Source: Pseudomonas cedrina subsp. cedrina
Lineage (GTDB): Bacteria > Pseudomonadota > Gammaproteobacteria > Pseudomonadales > Pseudomonadaceae
Length of the DNA: 64,000 bases
Direction of reading: 5' to 3'
NCBI RefSeq assembly: GCF_001983175.1
Contig: NZ_MNPW01000005.1
Span: 1 to 64,000 of the forward strand
Shown: positions 18,569-27,159 of the stretch, piece after piece
How the letters are laid out: the number at the start of each line of letters is the position of its first letter
Numbering within the stretch: the first letter of the stretch is position 1
Translations under genes and position numbers: made by a program
Notes under the pieces: model-generated
What the model was told of the DNA's origin: nothing
Seen by the model: only the letters and a program-made list of their open reading frames with translations
Database searches by the model: none

Positions 18569-18606
18569 CTCGCGAGCGTTAGCTTTTCATTGGCTAACCT
18601 CGCGAG
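18569..18606 (+). promoter_or_regulatory. Strong hairpin just before the 18615 start codon
   Basis: CTCGCGAG-C-GTTAGC and GCTAAC-CTCGCGAG pair with a nine-base loop and one bulge. The 3' strand ends eight bases before the ATG, so the hairpin covers the only purine-rich candidate ribosome site (GCGAG). It could block translation initiation; it is not followed by a T tract and is unlikely to be a terminator. Confidence 0.45.
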
Positions 18607-18614
18607 AACTGCCT

Positions 18615-19184
18615 ATGTCCATCGCCGAAAATCCTTACGCCACGCCGCAGTCCCGTCTGAGCTGGATGCCGGTTCGCCAACCCGTGTTTTTGGTCGTGGC
18701 TCCGCGCAAATTTCTCTCCATGGTGTTGCTGACGCTGGGCGGCTACTTTGTTTACTGGCTCTACCGCCAATGGACGCTTTATCAGCAAGCTAGCGGCAAA
18801 CGGCTGTGGCCCTGGGTTCGGGTGCTGTTCCCGGCGTGCTACTTCTGCTCGCTCATTCTTCGCGTGATGCAGGAACTGGAACAGGGTGAATCCGCCTATT
18901 ACTGGTGGCCGCGTTGCCTGGCGGTGATGATCTTTGTGTGTGGGTGTTTGCCCCTCACGGTGTTGTGGCTGCTCTCACCGTTTGCGGCACTTGCTGTAGC
19001 GGCCTGCATCGCCGTGTTGCAAGTGGCGCTCGCATTGCAGTTGCAGTGTGCGATCAATCACTTGGAACGCGATCCGGAGGGAGAGGGAAACGCGGGCCTG
19101 ACGCGTGCCAATTGGCTTGGAATAGCGGCTGGGCTATTGGGGTGGGGGTTGCTTGTTATAGCAGGTGTCTGGGGCGCCGGATGA
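18615..19184 (+). CDS. Hypothetical multi-pass membrane protein
   Basis: A 189-residue protein with about four hydrophobic segments (near residues 35-53, 70-90, 98-135 and 160-185). The stretch RKFLSMVLLTLGGYFVYWLY resembles small membrane proteins of the DUF4234/YckC-like type, but I cannot assign a family with certainty. The basic short N terminus lacks a signal peptide. Its start lies right behind a strong hairpin, and its 3' end faces the convergent DUF3142 gene with only 12 bases between them. Confidence 0.75.
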   Translation: MSIAENPYATPQSRLSWMPVRQPVFLVVAPRKFLSMVLLTLGGYFVYWLYRQWTLYQQASGKRLWPWVRVLFPACYFCSLILRVMQELEQGESAYYWWPRCLAVMIFVCGCLPLTVLWLLSPFAALAVAACIAVLQVALALQLQCAINHLERDPEGEGNAGLTRANWLGIAAGLLGWGLLVIAGVWGAG

Positions 19185-19196
19185 GGGGCCCACGTT

Positions 19197-19901
19197 TCAA
19201 GGGTTTTGCAAAAACACCACATACCCTCGAAACCACTCACTCCCTTGCAGATACTTCGGTTCCTCCCACGTCCCACCCTGAATCAAGCCGATCTTGAACG
19301 CCAGCCCCAGGCGATTCATGCGTGGCAGGTACGCCGCGTAATCCGGGATGCTGTGGCGCCCCTGATAGGTCTGCACCACCACTTCATCCACCACGCCCTT
19401 GAGCTGGGCGATGGCGGCGGGGTCGGCGTTGCTGCTCCAGTCCATCAGGCCGGTGATGCTCAGGCGCAGGTCGCTGGGAAGGCGCTGGCGCAGGTCGCGC
19501 AGGAAGTGGGCGTATTCGTGCAGGTACTGGGTGCGGGCGTCGAAATCGATCTGAATGCCGACTACCGGGTTGCCTGCGTCGCGCCAGCGTTGCACCTGGC
19601 CGAACAATTGGCGGTACACCTGCTCGGGCCAGTGCAGGGTGTGGGCGCGGTAGACGATCCAGATGTCGCCCTGGGTCAGGCGCGGCACGCTGATGCCTTG
19701 GGCGATCATCTGCACCCCACGCTGCGGGGCGCGGCGGGTGGAGTTGATCTGGCCCTGGAGGATATACAGCGTTTTGGCCTGCTTGAGCACCGGTTGTGGC
19801 GTGACGCCGCTCCACAGCCAGAAGGCATCATAGTCGCGGGCGTCAACGGCGCCGAAAGCCGGGCTTGCCAGCAACAGCAAGCCTAGCCAGAGGTGCTTCA
19901 C
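19197..19901 (-). CDS. DUF3142-like secreted protein
   Basis: A 234-residue protein with a Sec signal peptide (LWLGLLLLASPAFG). The rest resembles DUF3142, a family that looks like a TIM-barrel glycosidase: VVGIQIDFDARTQYL and SITGLMDWSS are strand ends of that type, with acidic residues at barrel positions. The start was set at GTG 19901 because it overlaps the TGA of the upstream gene as GTGA, and because the signal peptide begins there. It is co-transcribed with the large periplasmic protein upstream. Function is unknown. Confidence 0.8.
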   Translation of the reverse strand: MKHLWLGLLLLASPAFGAVDARDYDAFWLWSGVTPQPVLKQAKTLYILQGQINSTRRAPQRGVQMIAQGISVPRLTQGDIWIVYRAHTLHWPEQVYRQLFGQVQRWRDAGNPVVGIQIDFDARTQYLHEYAHFLRDLRQRLPSDLRLSITGLMDWSSNADPAAIAQLKGVVDEVVVQTYQGRHSIPDYAAYLPRMNRLGLAFKIGLIQGGTWEEPKYLQGSEWFRGYVVFLQNP

Positions 19902-22066
19902 CAGTAGTACTGCAGCGATTTGCCCCACTGGGTGTCGGCGTGGCTGCTTTTGAGCTGACGGAACCAGGCTTTGCGCACTGCCGGCGTGACATCCTGGCCG
20001 CCACAGCTGTTGTAGCCGGAAGGCGCATAGCAGTTGATGGCGCGGAACAGCGCGTAGGCCCTGTCATTCTTCGGCGCCTTGGCGTTACCAATCACCTGTT
20101 TGTAGCCGTCCAGGCGCGAGAACGTTTCACCCTTGAAGTCCGACGCGCTGCTGCCCAGGCTGCCGGCAGCGCGTGCCTGTTCCAACGGCATGCCGTCCAG
20201 GCCGTTGCGCAGGATGAACTCGCCCATGCAATTGAGGCCCTGTGGGTTTTTGGCATCGCCCTGCAAGGTCGCGGCGGTTTGCGCGATGCTTGGGCAGGCA
20301 TAGCCGGACTCGGCCTTGTCGCCGTTCCACTGGAACAGCTTCAAGGTCTGGCTGGCGCCGTAGACGTAGCCCAGGCTGGTGCCCAGTTTGTCTTCCGGAG
20401 CAGCGGCCGGCAGTTGCTTGAGGTCGTCGGCGAAGGTGGCGTACTGGCCGCGCAGCAGGTCTTTGTAGAGCAGCACGAACTGCGCCGTCTGGCGCTCCAC
20501 CGGATCGCTCGCCTGGCCGATCTGCTGGCGCAGCAGCTCGGGGCCCGCCACGTTGCGCAACAGGATATAGCGCACTTGCCTGGCGCTGATCGGTGAGTCG
20601 GCGGCGAAGACCTTGGCCAACTGGCCACTGCGCTCATAATTCATGGCCAGGGCCAATTCCAACTGGTCGCGTTGCAATGGCAGTTTCGCCAGGGGCAGCA
20701 GTTGCAGCCAGAGCGCTTCGGCGCCTTTCCAGTCTTGCTTGGCTTCCAGGGCCAGGGCGCGCAGGGTCTGCTGGCTGAAGGCGAAGTAGTCCAGGCTCGT
20801 CGGCACGCTCTGCGGCAAGTGTTTCAACGCGGCGTCCGGCTGATGTTCGGTATACAACGCATGCGTCGCCAGCAGGTAGTCGTACAGTTGCGGCGCGCCG
20901 ACGAACGCGGCTTTTTGCTTCTCCAGGTCGGCGCGGGAAAGGGCGGGTTGGTTGCCACCGCGCATCACCATCAGGTCGCTGACGAGTTGGATCATTGGCG
21001 TAGTGACGGTCTGGCTATTGACCATCAACAGCTTGAGGTCAGCTTCTTCCACCAGTTCATCCACGGACACATTGCGCTGCGCGTTCGTTGCCGCGGTCAT
21101 CGCCCAGGCGTAGGCCTCGGCGAGTTTGGTGTTGTCCCCCGCCAGCCAATACACGCGGCGCAACAGGCCGCGGGCAGAGGCCACGTAGTCGCCTTGTGGA
21201 TATTGTTTCAGGTAATTGAGAAAGCCCTGTTCGGCATCGCTCAGCGCCGACTTGTCCACCTGCTCCAGGCGCGGCATGCCGTACTCGTCGAAGGCTTCAG
21301 CCTGGGCCTGGTTCAAGGAGGTGCGCGCGGTCATGTACAGCGCAGTCTGCTGCAGCCAAGGCAGATTGCTCGTGCTGGCGGCGGCAAAACCGCGTTCGGC
21401 GTAACCAAAGCGACCGCTGTAAAAGTCGGCGGCGGCTTGCAGGTAAGTGCGCAACCGTTGTCCTTCGCTCGACTGGATCTGCTGGGCGTCCGCCACCTGG
21501 CCGTCCCAGGAGCAGGCGGTGAGCAGTTTCAGGCGTGCCTTTACCAGCAACTCGCGTTCGGTCGCCGGTATATCGGCCTTGATCACCTGGCTGATAAACG
21601 CAGTGGCGCTGTCATCGTCGTTGCTGCGGCAGCGGCTGCCTTCACCGCTGAGGAACGCTTCGCCTGCGGTTTTGTAGTCGTCGCGCTTAATGCCCAACGG
21701 TTGGAGCAACGTGTCGAGTTCAGCGGTGCGCGAATCATCCGGCGCGCTGTCGGGTTCGTCGTTCGTTGCGGGCACGGGCGCCAGGCGATAGACCGGGAAG
21801 GGCACCGGGCCAAAGCCCTGGGCCAGGTCATCTTCGCTCAAGGCGTTGGGCGTCAGGGGCGCAGCATTTTTGTCCGCCAGCAACAGGCGCAGGTTGACGC
21901 GGCTGTCGTTGCCCGGGCTGAGGAAGGGTTGGTTGCTGCATGAGTCGAGGCTGTCACGCGCGACCCGCCAATCGGGGTAGCACGAGTCATCGGAACTGGC
22001 CTGGGCCTGTTGGGAAATTCCGGCGAGCAGTGCCAGTGCCAGGGGTGACAGAAAACCGATGCGCAT
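19898..22066 (-). CDS. Large periplasmic helical-repeat protein of unknown function
   Basis: A 722-residue exported protein. The start at 22066 opens a good signal peptide (FLSPLALALLAGISQQAQA); upstream in-frame sequence is not signal-like. The mature part has many Ala/Leu-rich helices and tetratricopeptide-like stretches such as DYVASARGLLRRVYWLAGD. It has paired cysteines near both ends (SDDSCYPDW, SGYNSCGGQD), which fits the oxidising periplasm. It overlaps the DUF3142 gene by four bases and diverges from the GT39 gene. Similar proteins have been annotated as YfiO-like outer-membrane assembly factors, but I see no firm evidence for that role. Confidence 0.75.
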   Translation of the reverse strand: MRIGFLSPLALALLAGISQQAQASSDDSCYPDWRVARDSLDSCSNQPFLSPGNDSRVNLRLLLADKNAAPLTPNALSEDDLAQGFGPVPFPVYRLAPVPATNDEPDSAPDDSRTAELDTLLQPLGIKRDDYKTAGEAFLSGEGSRCRSNDDDSATAFISQVIKADIPATERELLVKARLKLLTACSWDGQVADAQQIQSSEGQRLRTYLQAAADFYSGRFGYAERGFAAASTSNLPWLQQTALYMTARTSLNQAQAEAFDEYGMPRLEQVDKSALSDAEQGFLNYLKQYPQGDYVASARGLLRRVYWLAGDNTKLAEAYAWAMTAATNAQRNVSVDELVEEADLKLLMVNSQTVTTPMIQLVSDLMVMRGGNQPALSRADLEKQKAAFVGAPQLYDYLLATHALYTEHQPDAALKHLPQSVPTSLDYFAFSQQTLRALALEAKQDWKGAEALWLQLLPLAKLPLQRDQLELALAMNYERSGQLAKVFAADSPISARQVRYILLRNVAGPELLRQQIGQASDPVERQTAQFVLLYKDLLRGQYATFADDLKQLPAAAPEDKLGTSLGYVYGASQTLKLFQWNGDKAESGYACPSIAQTAATLQGDAKNPQGLNCMGEFILRNGLDGMPLEQARAAGSLGSSASDFKGETFSRLDGYKQVIGNAKAPKNDRAYALFRAINCYAPSGYNSCGGQDVTPAVRKAWFRQLKSSHADTQWGKSLQYYW

Positions 22067-22240
22067 GACGTGTCCTTGAGCCTGAGTCCGTGGAGGAGGG
22101 CAATAGTAGCGTGTTCCTACCACCGCTTCGGAGAAGCCCTGCACAAATTGTCGAATTGTCGGTCTATGAGGGCGAAGCAAGGGCTTTTGCCCTAGAGTGG
22201 CGGTGTTTGCATTCAGGCAATCAAGGGTTGGGGAATCAAG

Positions 22241-23845
22241 GTGCGTCGGTCTGTGCTAGAGCGAAACGAAAAGGTCGGGACATTCCCCGCACTCAACCGC
22301 CTCACTTGGGAAGGTGCCGGTTGGATCAGCCGACTCTGGTGGGTACCGATCCTGGCACTGGCTATCGCGCTGCGATTCTACAACCTGACGGCAGCGGCCA
22401 TTTGGGGCGATGAAGGCTCCAGCCTGTTGCTCAGCGAATACGCGTTGGCCGATTTGTGGTTCCACGCGGCGCACGACGTGCACCCTCCGCTGTACTTTTT
22501 CCTGTTGCGCGGCTGGATCGAGCTGTTCGGCGACAGTATCTGGTCGATTCGCGGCATGAGCGCCATTCCCGGTGTGATTGCCGTAGGGCTGGGCGTCTGG
22601 CTGACACGGCAATTGTCCACTCGGCGTGCGGCGGTGCTGGCGGGGATCCTGCTGGCGCTGCTGCCGACGGCGGTGCGCTACAGCCAGGAAGTGCGCATGT
22701 ATTCGCTGCTGGCCGTGTGGTTGCTGGGCGCCACGCTGGCGCTGGTGTACTGGGTGCGGCAACCCGAGCGCACGCGCTATCTGGCGGCGTATGTCGTGTT
22801 GATGAGCGCTGGTTTCTATACCCATTACTTCACCGCGCTGTGCGTGCTGGTGCATTGGAGCTACCTAAGCGTGCTGGGTGTCACAACGGCGCGTGAACAG
22901 CGCCTGATCACGCGCCCGGCATGGTGGGTGGCCAACGCCACGATTGTGCTGTTGTTCCTGCCGTGGCTACCGAACCTGCTGGATCTGGTGCAGCACGTCG
23001 AACAACTCAAGGTGGGTGGCGACATCGGCTGGGAAGAGCCGGTCAACCTGCTCTCGCTGCCGTCGATGATCTGGCAGTTCATGCTGCAGGATGAAGGCAT
23101 TGGGTTCTGGGCACCGTTGTTCTGGCTGTTTCCATTGCTGCTGGTGGCTGTTGTCCTGACTGCCGCTTGGCGTGACCGCGAACGCTACCGTCCGGCCAGC
23201 CTGTTGGCGCTGTTTTTCCTGTTGCCGCTGTTGTTGGTGTACGGGGTGTCTTTTATTTCCCCGGTATTTATCGAGCGTTACCTGACGGTGTACGCCTTGG
23301 GTTTGCCGATCCTTTTCGCGATCGCAATCGACCGCTTGCCTTCACGCTTTTCTCTGCTGGGGGCGGCACTGTTTGTGCTGTTCGTTGGCGTGGAACTGGT
23401 CGGGTTGAAAAACAATTTCGCGGTGGATGAGCATGATCAATTCAACGTGCCGGTGGAATTCGTCAACCGCAATTACCAGGAAGGCGACCGCATCGTCCTC
23501 AGCGACATGATGTGGTACTTGAGCTACGTGTATTACGACCAGACCGACGCTCAATTGCAGCTGTATACCCCGCCCAAACCCGACGGCACGCCAACCCGGC
23601 CCAACGCTTATGGTTTCGGCACTCTGGTGGACCAGGACGGCGGCCGCATCTACCTCGACCACCTGTCGGCGCTGCCCGCGGAGGCCCGTCGCGTGTGGCT
23701 GATCAGCAGCGTTGAGGCGCCAGATGAATTCGCCCCATTGCCCCCTGGCTGGCGCGAACTCAGTCGCCAGGAGGGCGGCGGCGCCAGGGCGCGATTGTTC
23801 TTGTTGTGCAATGTTGCGTCGGCGCAACCCGAAGGCTGCCGCTAG
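22241..23845 (+). CDS. Glycosyltransferase family 39-like membrane protein
   Basis: A 534-residue protein with about ten membrane helices and a C-terminal periplasmic part. The first loop motif WGDEGSSLL carries the acidic pair expected for PMT/ArnT-type (GT39, GT-C fold) lipid-linked sugar transferases, and HDVHPPLYFFLLRGW is the second family signature. Such enzymes move a sugar from a polyprenyl phosphate carrier to a protein, lipid A or glycan outside the inner membrane. Translation likely starts at GTG 22241. The acceptor is unknown. Confidence 0.83.
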   Translation: MRRSVLERNEKVGTFPALNRLTWEGAGWISRLWWVPILALAIALRFYNLTAAAIWGDEGSSLLLSEYALADLWFHAAHDVHPPLYFFLLRGWIELFGDSIWSIRGMSAIPGVIAVGLGVWLTRQLSTRRAAVLAGILLALLPTAVRYSQEVRMYSLLAVWLLGATLALVYWVRQPERTRYLAAYVVLMSAGFYTHYFTALCVLVHWSYLSVLGVTTAREQRLITRPAWWVANATIVLLFLPWLPNLLDLVQHVEQLKVGGDIGWEEPVNLLSLPSMIWQFMLQDEGIGFWAPLFWLFPLLLVAVVLTAAWRDRERYRPASLLALFFLLPLLLVYGVSFISPVFIERYLTVYALGLPILFAIAIDRLPSRFSLLGAALFVLFVGVELVGLKNNFAVDEHDQFNVPVEFVNRNYQEGDRIVLSDMMWYLSYVYYDQTDAQLQLYTPPKPDGTPTRPNAYGFGTLVDQDGGRIYLDHLSALPAEARRVWLISSVEAPDEFAPLPPGWRELSRQEGGGARARLFLLCNVASAQPEGCR

Positions 23846-23879
23846 ACTGAAATAATTCTTTGCGCTCAGGAGTCCCATT

Positions 23880-24125
23880 ATGGAATCAAGCATGCATAGC
23901 CTGCCGTCACTGTTCAAACAGCTTGGGCTACCGGATGACCCGGTGAGCATCGAGAAATTCGTGACGGTTCACTCGCCGCTCAAGCCGGAGTTGAAACTGG
24001 CGGATGCGTTCTTCTGGACAGATAGCCAGAGAGCGTTTTTGCGCGAGGAGATTCTGGACGATGCGGATTGGGCGGTGGTGGTGGATGAGTTGAATCTGAT
24101 GCTGCGGGGCGGGCGAGGGGTTTGA
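23880..24125 (+). CDS. DUF2789 family small protein
   Basis: An 81-residue cytoplasmic protein. The pattern LPSLFKQLGLPDDPVSIEKF followed by LADAFFWTDSQRAFLREEI matches DUF2789, a small helical family common in pseudomonads with no known function. CAGGAG lies about seven bases before the start. A second in-frame ATG lies four codons in. Confidence 0.85.
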   Translation: MESSMHSLPSLFKQLGLPDDPVSIEKFVTVHSPLKPELKLADAFFWTDSQRAFLREEILDDADWAVVVDELNLMLRGGRGV

Positions 24126-24193
24126 AAGTGTTAGTCGTGGTCTATAAACCCGATTTTCAGAGTTGCCGGCTTGCACAAAAATAGACCAGAATA

Positions 24194-24212
24194 AAGACCT
24201 TATTGAGGTCTT
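24194..24212. promoter_or_regulatory. Palindromic operator of the toxin-antitoxin operon
   Basis: AAGACCT-TATTG-AGGTCTT is a perfect 7-bp inverted repeat that includes the antitoxin ribosome site (GAGG). A second, wider pair GGTCTAT (24139-24145) and ATAGACC (24181-24187) shares the GGTCT half-site. Phd/YefM antitoxins repress their own operon through such palindromes, so both are likely autoregulatory sites. Confidence 0.65.
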
Positions 24213-24216
24213 AATT

Positions 24217-24462
24217 ATGCAAAATGTTCTGGCCGACATGGCCGTCAGTGTTTCCGAACTTAAAAAAAACCCCTCTGCTGTGATGAATGGCGCCCATGGT
24301 GGGCCGGTTGCCGTGCTCAATCACAATCGTGTGATGGGCTATATGGTTCCTGCCCACGTCTTTGAAGCGATGATGGAACGTCTGGATGACTTGGAATTGG
24401 CGGAACTTGTCCGCTCGCGCAGCCATGAGACGCCTGTACCGGTAAATCTGGATGACCTATAA
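24217..24462 (+). CDS. Type II antitoxin, Phd/YefM family
   Basis: An 81-residue protein. The N-terminal DNA-binding half has the family pattern MAVSVSELKKNPSAVM, and the GPVAVLNHNRVMGYMVP strand pair is typical of Phd/YefM. The C-terminal tail should wrap and neutralise the toxin encoded next, whose start overlaps by 11 bases. Start 24217 is preferred over the upstream in-frame 24163 because it has a ribosome site and begins at the fold. Confidence 0.9.
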   Translation: MQNVLADMAVSVSELKKNPSAVMNGAHGGPVAVLNHNRVMGYMVPAHVFEAMMERLDDLELAELVRSRSHETPVPVNLDDL

Positions 24463-24733
24463 GCTCGAATTCCTGCCCTCCGCTCGCAAGGAGTGGGACA
24501 AGCTTGGGCACACTGTACGCGAGCAGTTCAAAAAGAAACTGGTGGAGCGTCTTACGCTACCCCGCGTCCCCCCGGACGCCCTGCATGGGATGCCCGACTG
24601 TTACAAAATCAAACTGAAGGCCTCTGGGTACCGTTTGGTTTATCAGGTGATTGACGCGCGAGTCGTGGTTTCGGTTGTTGCGGTAGGCAAGCGTGAGCGT
24701 AGCGATGTTTATGATCGCGCGAAAAAGCGTTGA
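24452..24733 (+). CDS. Type II toxin, RelE/ParE superfamily
   Basis: A 93-residue protein with the RelE fold pattern: MTYKLEFLPSARKEWDKL at the start, the central YKIKLKASGYRLVYQV strands, and basic KRERSDVYDRAKKR at the end. RelE toxins cut mRNA in the ribosome A site; the Arg/Lys and Tyr residues at the C terminus fit that activity. It is translationally coupled to the Phd-like antitoxin. Confidence 0.9.
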   Translation: MTYKLEFLPSARKEWDKLGHTVREQFKKKLVERLTLPRVPPDALHGMPDCYKIKLKASGYRLVYQVIDARVVVSVVAVGKRERSDVYDRAKKR

Positions 24734-24885
24734 GGCCGCAGAGTTGGGCACGGTTGGCGTTATTTGCATTGAGTGGCCAGGGGTGCAAAAAAATTAACAA
24801 AAGTGGGGAAAATTGAAAAAAACTTATGAGCGTTGAAAAAATCTGGGCTTTAATCGCGTATGTGAACTTTTTCTGAGGCTTCGCG

Positions 24886-26358
24886 ATGTCTCTGGTTGGT
24901 TATGCTCATCTCCATCAATCGCTCGGGCTGAAAGCCATCGCTCCTATGCGTGTTGCGATGATCAAGCCTGTCACTCGGATTTCGATGATTGGTGATTGCC
25001 TGGCGGTTCCGCACGCCGTTGCCCCTTCGGCTGGCTCGGTACTCGACCATATTCTTTTCGCCCTCAAGCATGAAGGCGTCAACCTCGGCATCCTGGCTCA
25101 GGCGCTTGAAGCCGTCACGGCAGACCAACTGCTGCGGGAACTGGAAAAAGCCCCTAACGGCGTGTTCATTCGCAAGGTCTGTTATCTATGGGAAGGCATG
25201 ATCCTACGGCGTCTGGATTACAGCAAACCGATCAACAGCCGTGTTGCTCCACTGTTCGACCCGCAGCGCTATGTGACGGGCCCTTCGACGCGAAATTCCC
25301 GTTGGCGCATCGACTTCAATGGTTTGGGGTCTTTGGCTTATTGCGCGACGGTCGAGCGTACGCCAGAAATCGACACTCTGCTTGGCCTCGACATCCTCGG
25401 CCGCGCCAAATCCTTCATGGCCACCCTGCCGCCCGAAATGATGGACCGCGCGATCCAGTGGGCCTACCTGCATGAAACCCGCGACTCGTTTGCCATCGAA
25501 AAAGAGCAGCCCAGCGAAGAAAAGTCCCGACGTTTCGTTCAACTGCTGCGCCAAGCCCACGAAGGGCGCCTGCTTACCGAGGACTATCTGGTCGAGCTGC
25601 AAAACAGCACCGTCTCCAACCCCTTCGACAAAGCGGTCGCATTTCGCCACGAACAAAATCACCTGCACAACGGCCTGCGTGGCGCAGCGGGCGTCAGCTA
25701 TGTGCCGCCGCCCCCTGCGTTGTGCCACGAGTTGATGGAAGAGCTGATGGCTTTTGCCAATCAACCTGTGCGCGAGGTCGACCCTTTGATAGTGGCGGCG
25801 GTTACCGCGTTCGGCTTTGTGTTCCTGCATCCATTCATGGATGGAAATGGTCGCCTGTCGCGCTTCCTGATCCACCAGACCTTATGCCACCAGGGCGCAT
25901 TGGAAAATGGCCTGCTGTTGCCGGTTTCCGTCGCCATGAAGCATGAAGAACAAGCCTACCTGCAAGCCTTGAAAACCTTCTCCCAACCAACGCGAGAATT
26001 CTGGAACGTTACCTGGCTGGACGCCGACCACATGGCGTTCGACTTCATCGGCCACCCCTCGATCTACCGCTACTGGAACGCCACCCACTGCGTCGAATTC
26101 ACATTGCAAATGGCCCGCCGCGCGCTGGAAGTGGAACTGCGCGAAGAGACCGAATTTCTCGACCGCTATGACCGGGTGATCAAGGCGGTAAACCAGCGCT
26201 TTGACGTGCGCGGCAGTGATCTGTCGAAGCTGGTGATGATGTGCCTGGATAACGAGGGCAAGGTGTCGAAGCATCGGCGCAAGCAGTTCCAGTACAGCGT
26301 GCCGGAGGAGGTGTTTGAGTTTATTGAGGAGGAGACCCTGAGGTTGATGGGGGAGTAA
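24886..26358 (+). CDS. Fic family protein (AMPylation domain)
   Basis: A 490-residue protein. The Fic catalytic motif HPFMDGNGRLSRF is intact, with the catalytic His near residue 315. An N-terminal inhibitory-helix-like motif SFAIEK occurs at 201-206; the family pattern is (S/T)xxxE(G/N), so Glu205 is present but the next residue is Lys. The placement before the Fic core suggests a class II, self-inhibited enzyme. It probably transfers AMP or another nucleotide group to an intracellular protein. TGAGG lies ten bases upstream of the start. It stands alone just after a toxin-antitoxin pair. Confidence 0.9.
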   Translation: MSLVGYAHLHQSLGLKAIAPMRVAMIKPVTRISMIGDCLAVPHAVAPSAGSVLDHILFALKHEGVNLGILAQALEAVTADQLLRELEKAPNGVFIRKVCYLWEGMILRRLDYSKPINSRVAPLFDPQRYVTGPSTRNSRWRIDFNGLGSLAYCATVERTPEIDTLLGLDILGRAKSFMATLPPEMMDRAIQWAYLHETRDSFAIEKEQPSEEKSRRFVQLLRQAHEGRLLTEDYLVELQNSTVSNPFDKAVAFRHEQNHLHNGLRGAAGVSYVPPPPALCHELMEELMAFANQPVREVDPLIVAAVTAFGFVFLHPFMDGNGRLSRFLIHQTLCHQGALENGLLLPVSVAMKHEEQAYLQALKTFSQPTREFWNVTWLDADHMAFDFIGHPSIYRYWNATHCVEFTLQMARRALEVELREETEFLDRYDRVIKAVNQRFDVRGSDLSKLVMMCLDNEGKVSKHRRKQFQYSVPEEVFEFIEEETLRLMGE

Positions 26359-26366
26359 GAGGGCAA

Positions 26367-26423
26367 TTCCGATATTCCGTGGAAAATATCGGAAACGTCC
26401 TATTTCTTTAGGGGAAACGGACG
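26367..26423. terminator. Two stem-loops after the Fic gene
   Basis: First stem: TTCCGATATT / AATATCGGAA, a perfect 10-bp repeat with an eight-base loop (26367-26394). Second stem: CGTCC-TA-TTTC / GGAAA-C-GGACG (26396-26423). Neither has a clean T tract. They probably end the Fic transcript or form an operator for the AT-rich cassette that follows. Confidence 0.45.
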
Positions 26424-26484
26424 ATAGCTAGCGCAGACGCTTTTTCTTATCAAAGGATTACTTCCTATTGATAAGTGATACTAC

Positions 26485-27159
26485 ATGCAAAAGCTGATTC
26501 CGCGCGGAACATTACAGAGTCTTGACCCCTCGACGATTGAGTTTGTAAGTCCTTTTTTTGCGACGTCAATTGTTGAGTCTCATCTTTCCTATACTTCCAG
26601 TTTGCCTGGTTTGGCTGAGCTCATCCGTGAGTGTGGTATACGTTTGAGTTCGTGTGTAGCGTGGAATGAACGAAGTGGGGTACTTGAAAAAATTAAAAAA
26701 GGAGAGTGGTTGCTTATCTCAGAGCGGGCGGGTGCTTTAAATGACATGAAAGCCAGGCGATGTATCCCAGTAGGATTTTCTTCCGGGCAGCGTGATAGCG
26801 AGGAGGTGGTAGGGCCGGGCAAATGGGCATTTTTTAGCATTGATTACGACGGAGTGAAAAACACCGCAATTATAGCCGCCAATCGATTAAGTTCTATGGG
26901 TGATCAAGGCCGAGTATTTGGTTCTGACGGCAAAGATTTAGCAAATACGACCAGGACACTTATACAGCACTGGGTACCACTGAATGATTTCGAAGAGCAC
27001 CGCATCGCTGACTCTGCCATACGTCGATATGGTGAGCTCCGGCATACGCCACAACGGTTTTTGGAAGGCGAGGACAAGTGGCAGGTCGGGGGGAAATCCT
27101 GGCATTGGCAGCCAGTAACGCCAGATGAGGCTTATGAAACAAAGGGTGGTACAAAATGA
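26485..27159 (+). CDS. Unknown protein, possible effector of a two-gene cassette
   Basis: A 224-residue soluble protein with no signal peptide, membrane helix or family I recognise. It is AT-richer than its neighbours. Its stop overlaps the next start as ATGA. The partner is a small polytopic membrane protein, and this pairing is common for effector plus membrane immunity gene. The C terminus is rich in Trp and charged residues (GKSWHWQPVTPDEAYETKGG). An effector role is inference only; no catalytic motif could be identified. Confidence 0.65.
   Translation: MQKLIPRGTLQSLDPSTIEFVSPFFATSIVESHLSYTSSLPGLAELIRECGIRLSSCVAWNERSGVLEKIKKGEWLLISERAGALNDMKARRCIPVGFSSGQRDSEEVVGPGKWAFFSIDYDGVKNTAIIAANRLSSMGDQGRVFGSDGKDLANTTRTLIQHWVPLNDFEEHRIADSAIRRYGELRHTPQRFLEGEDKWQVGGKSWHWQPVTPDEAYETKGGTK

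Noticed and set aside
26367..26423. Attachment site of a mobile element
   Set aside because: The repeats are inverted, not direct, there is no integrase and no tRNA gene nearby.
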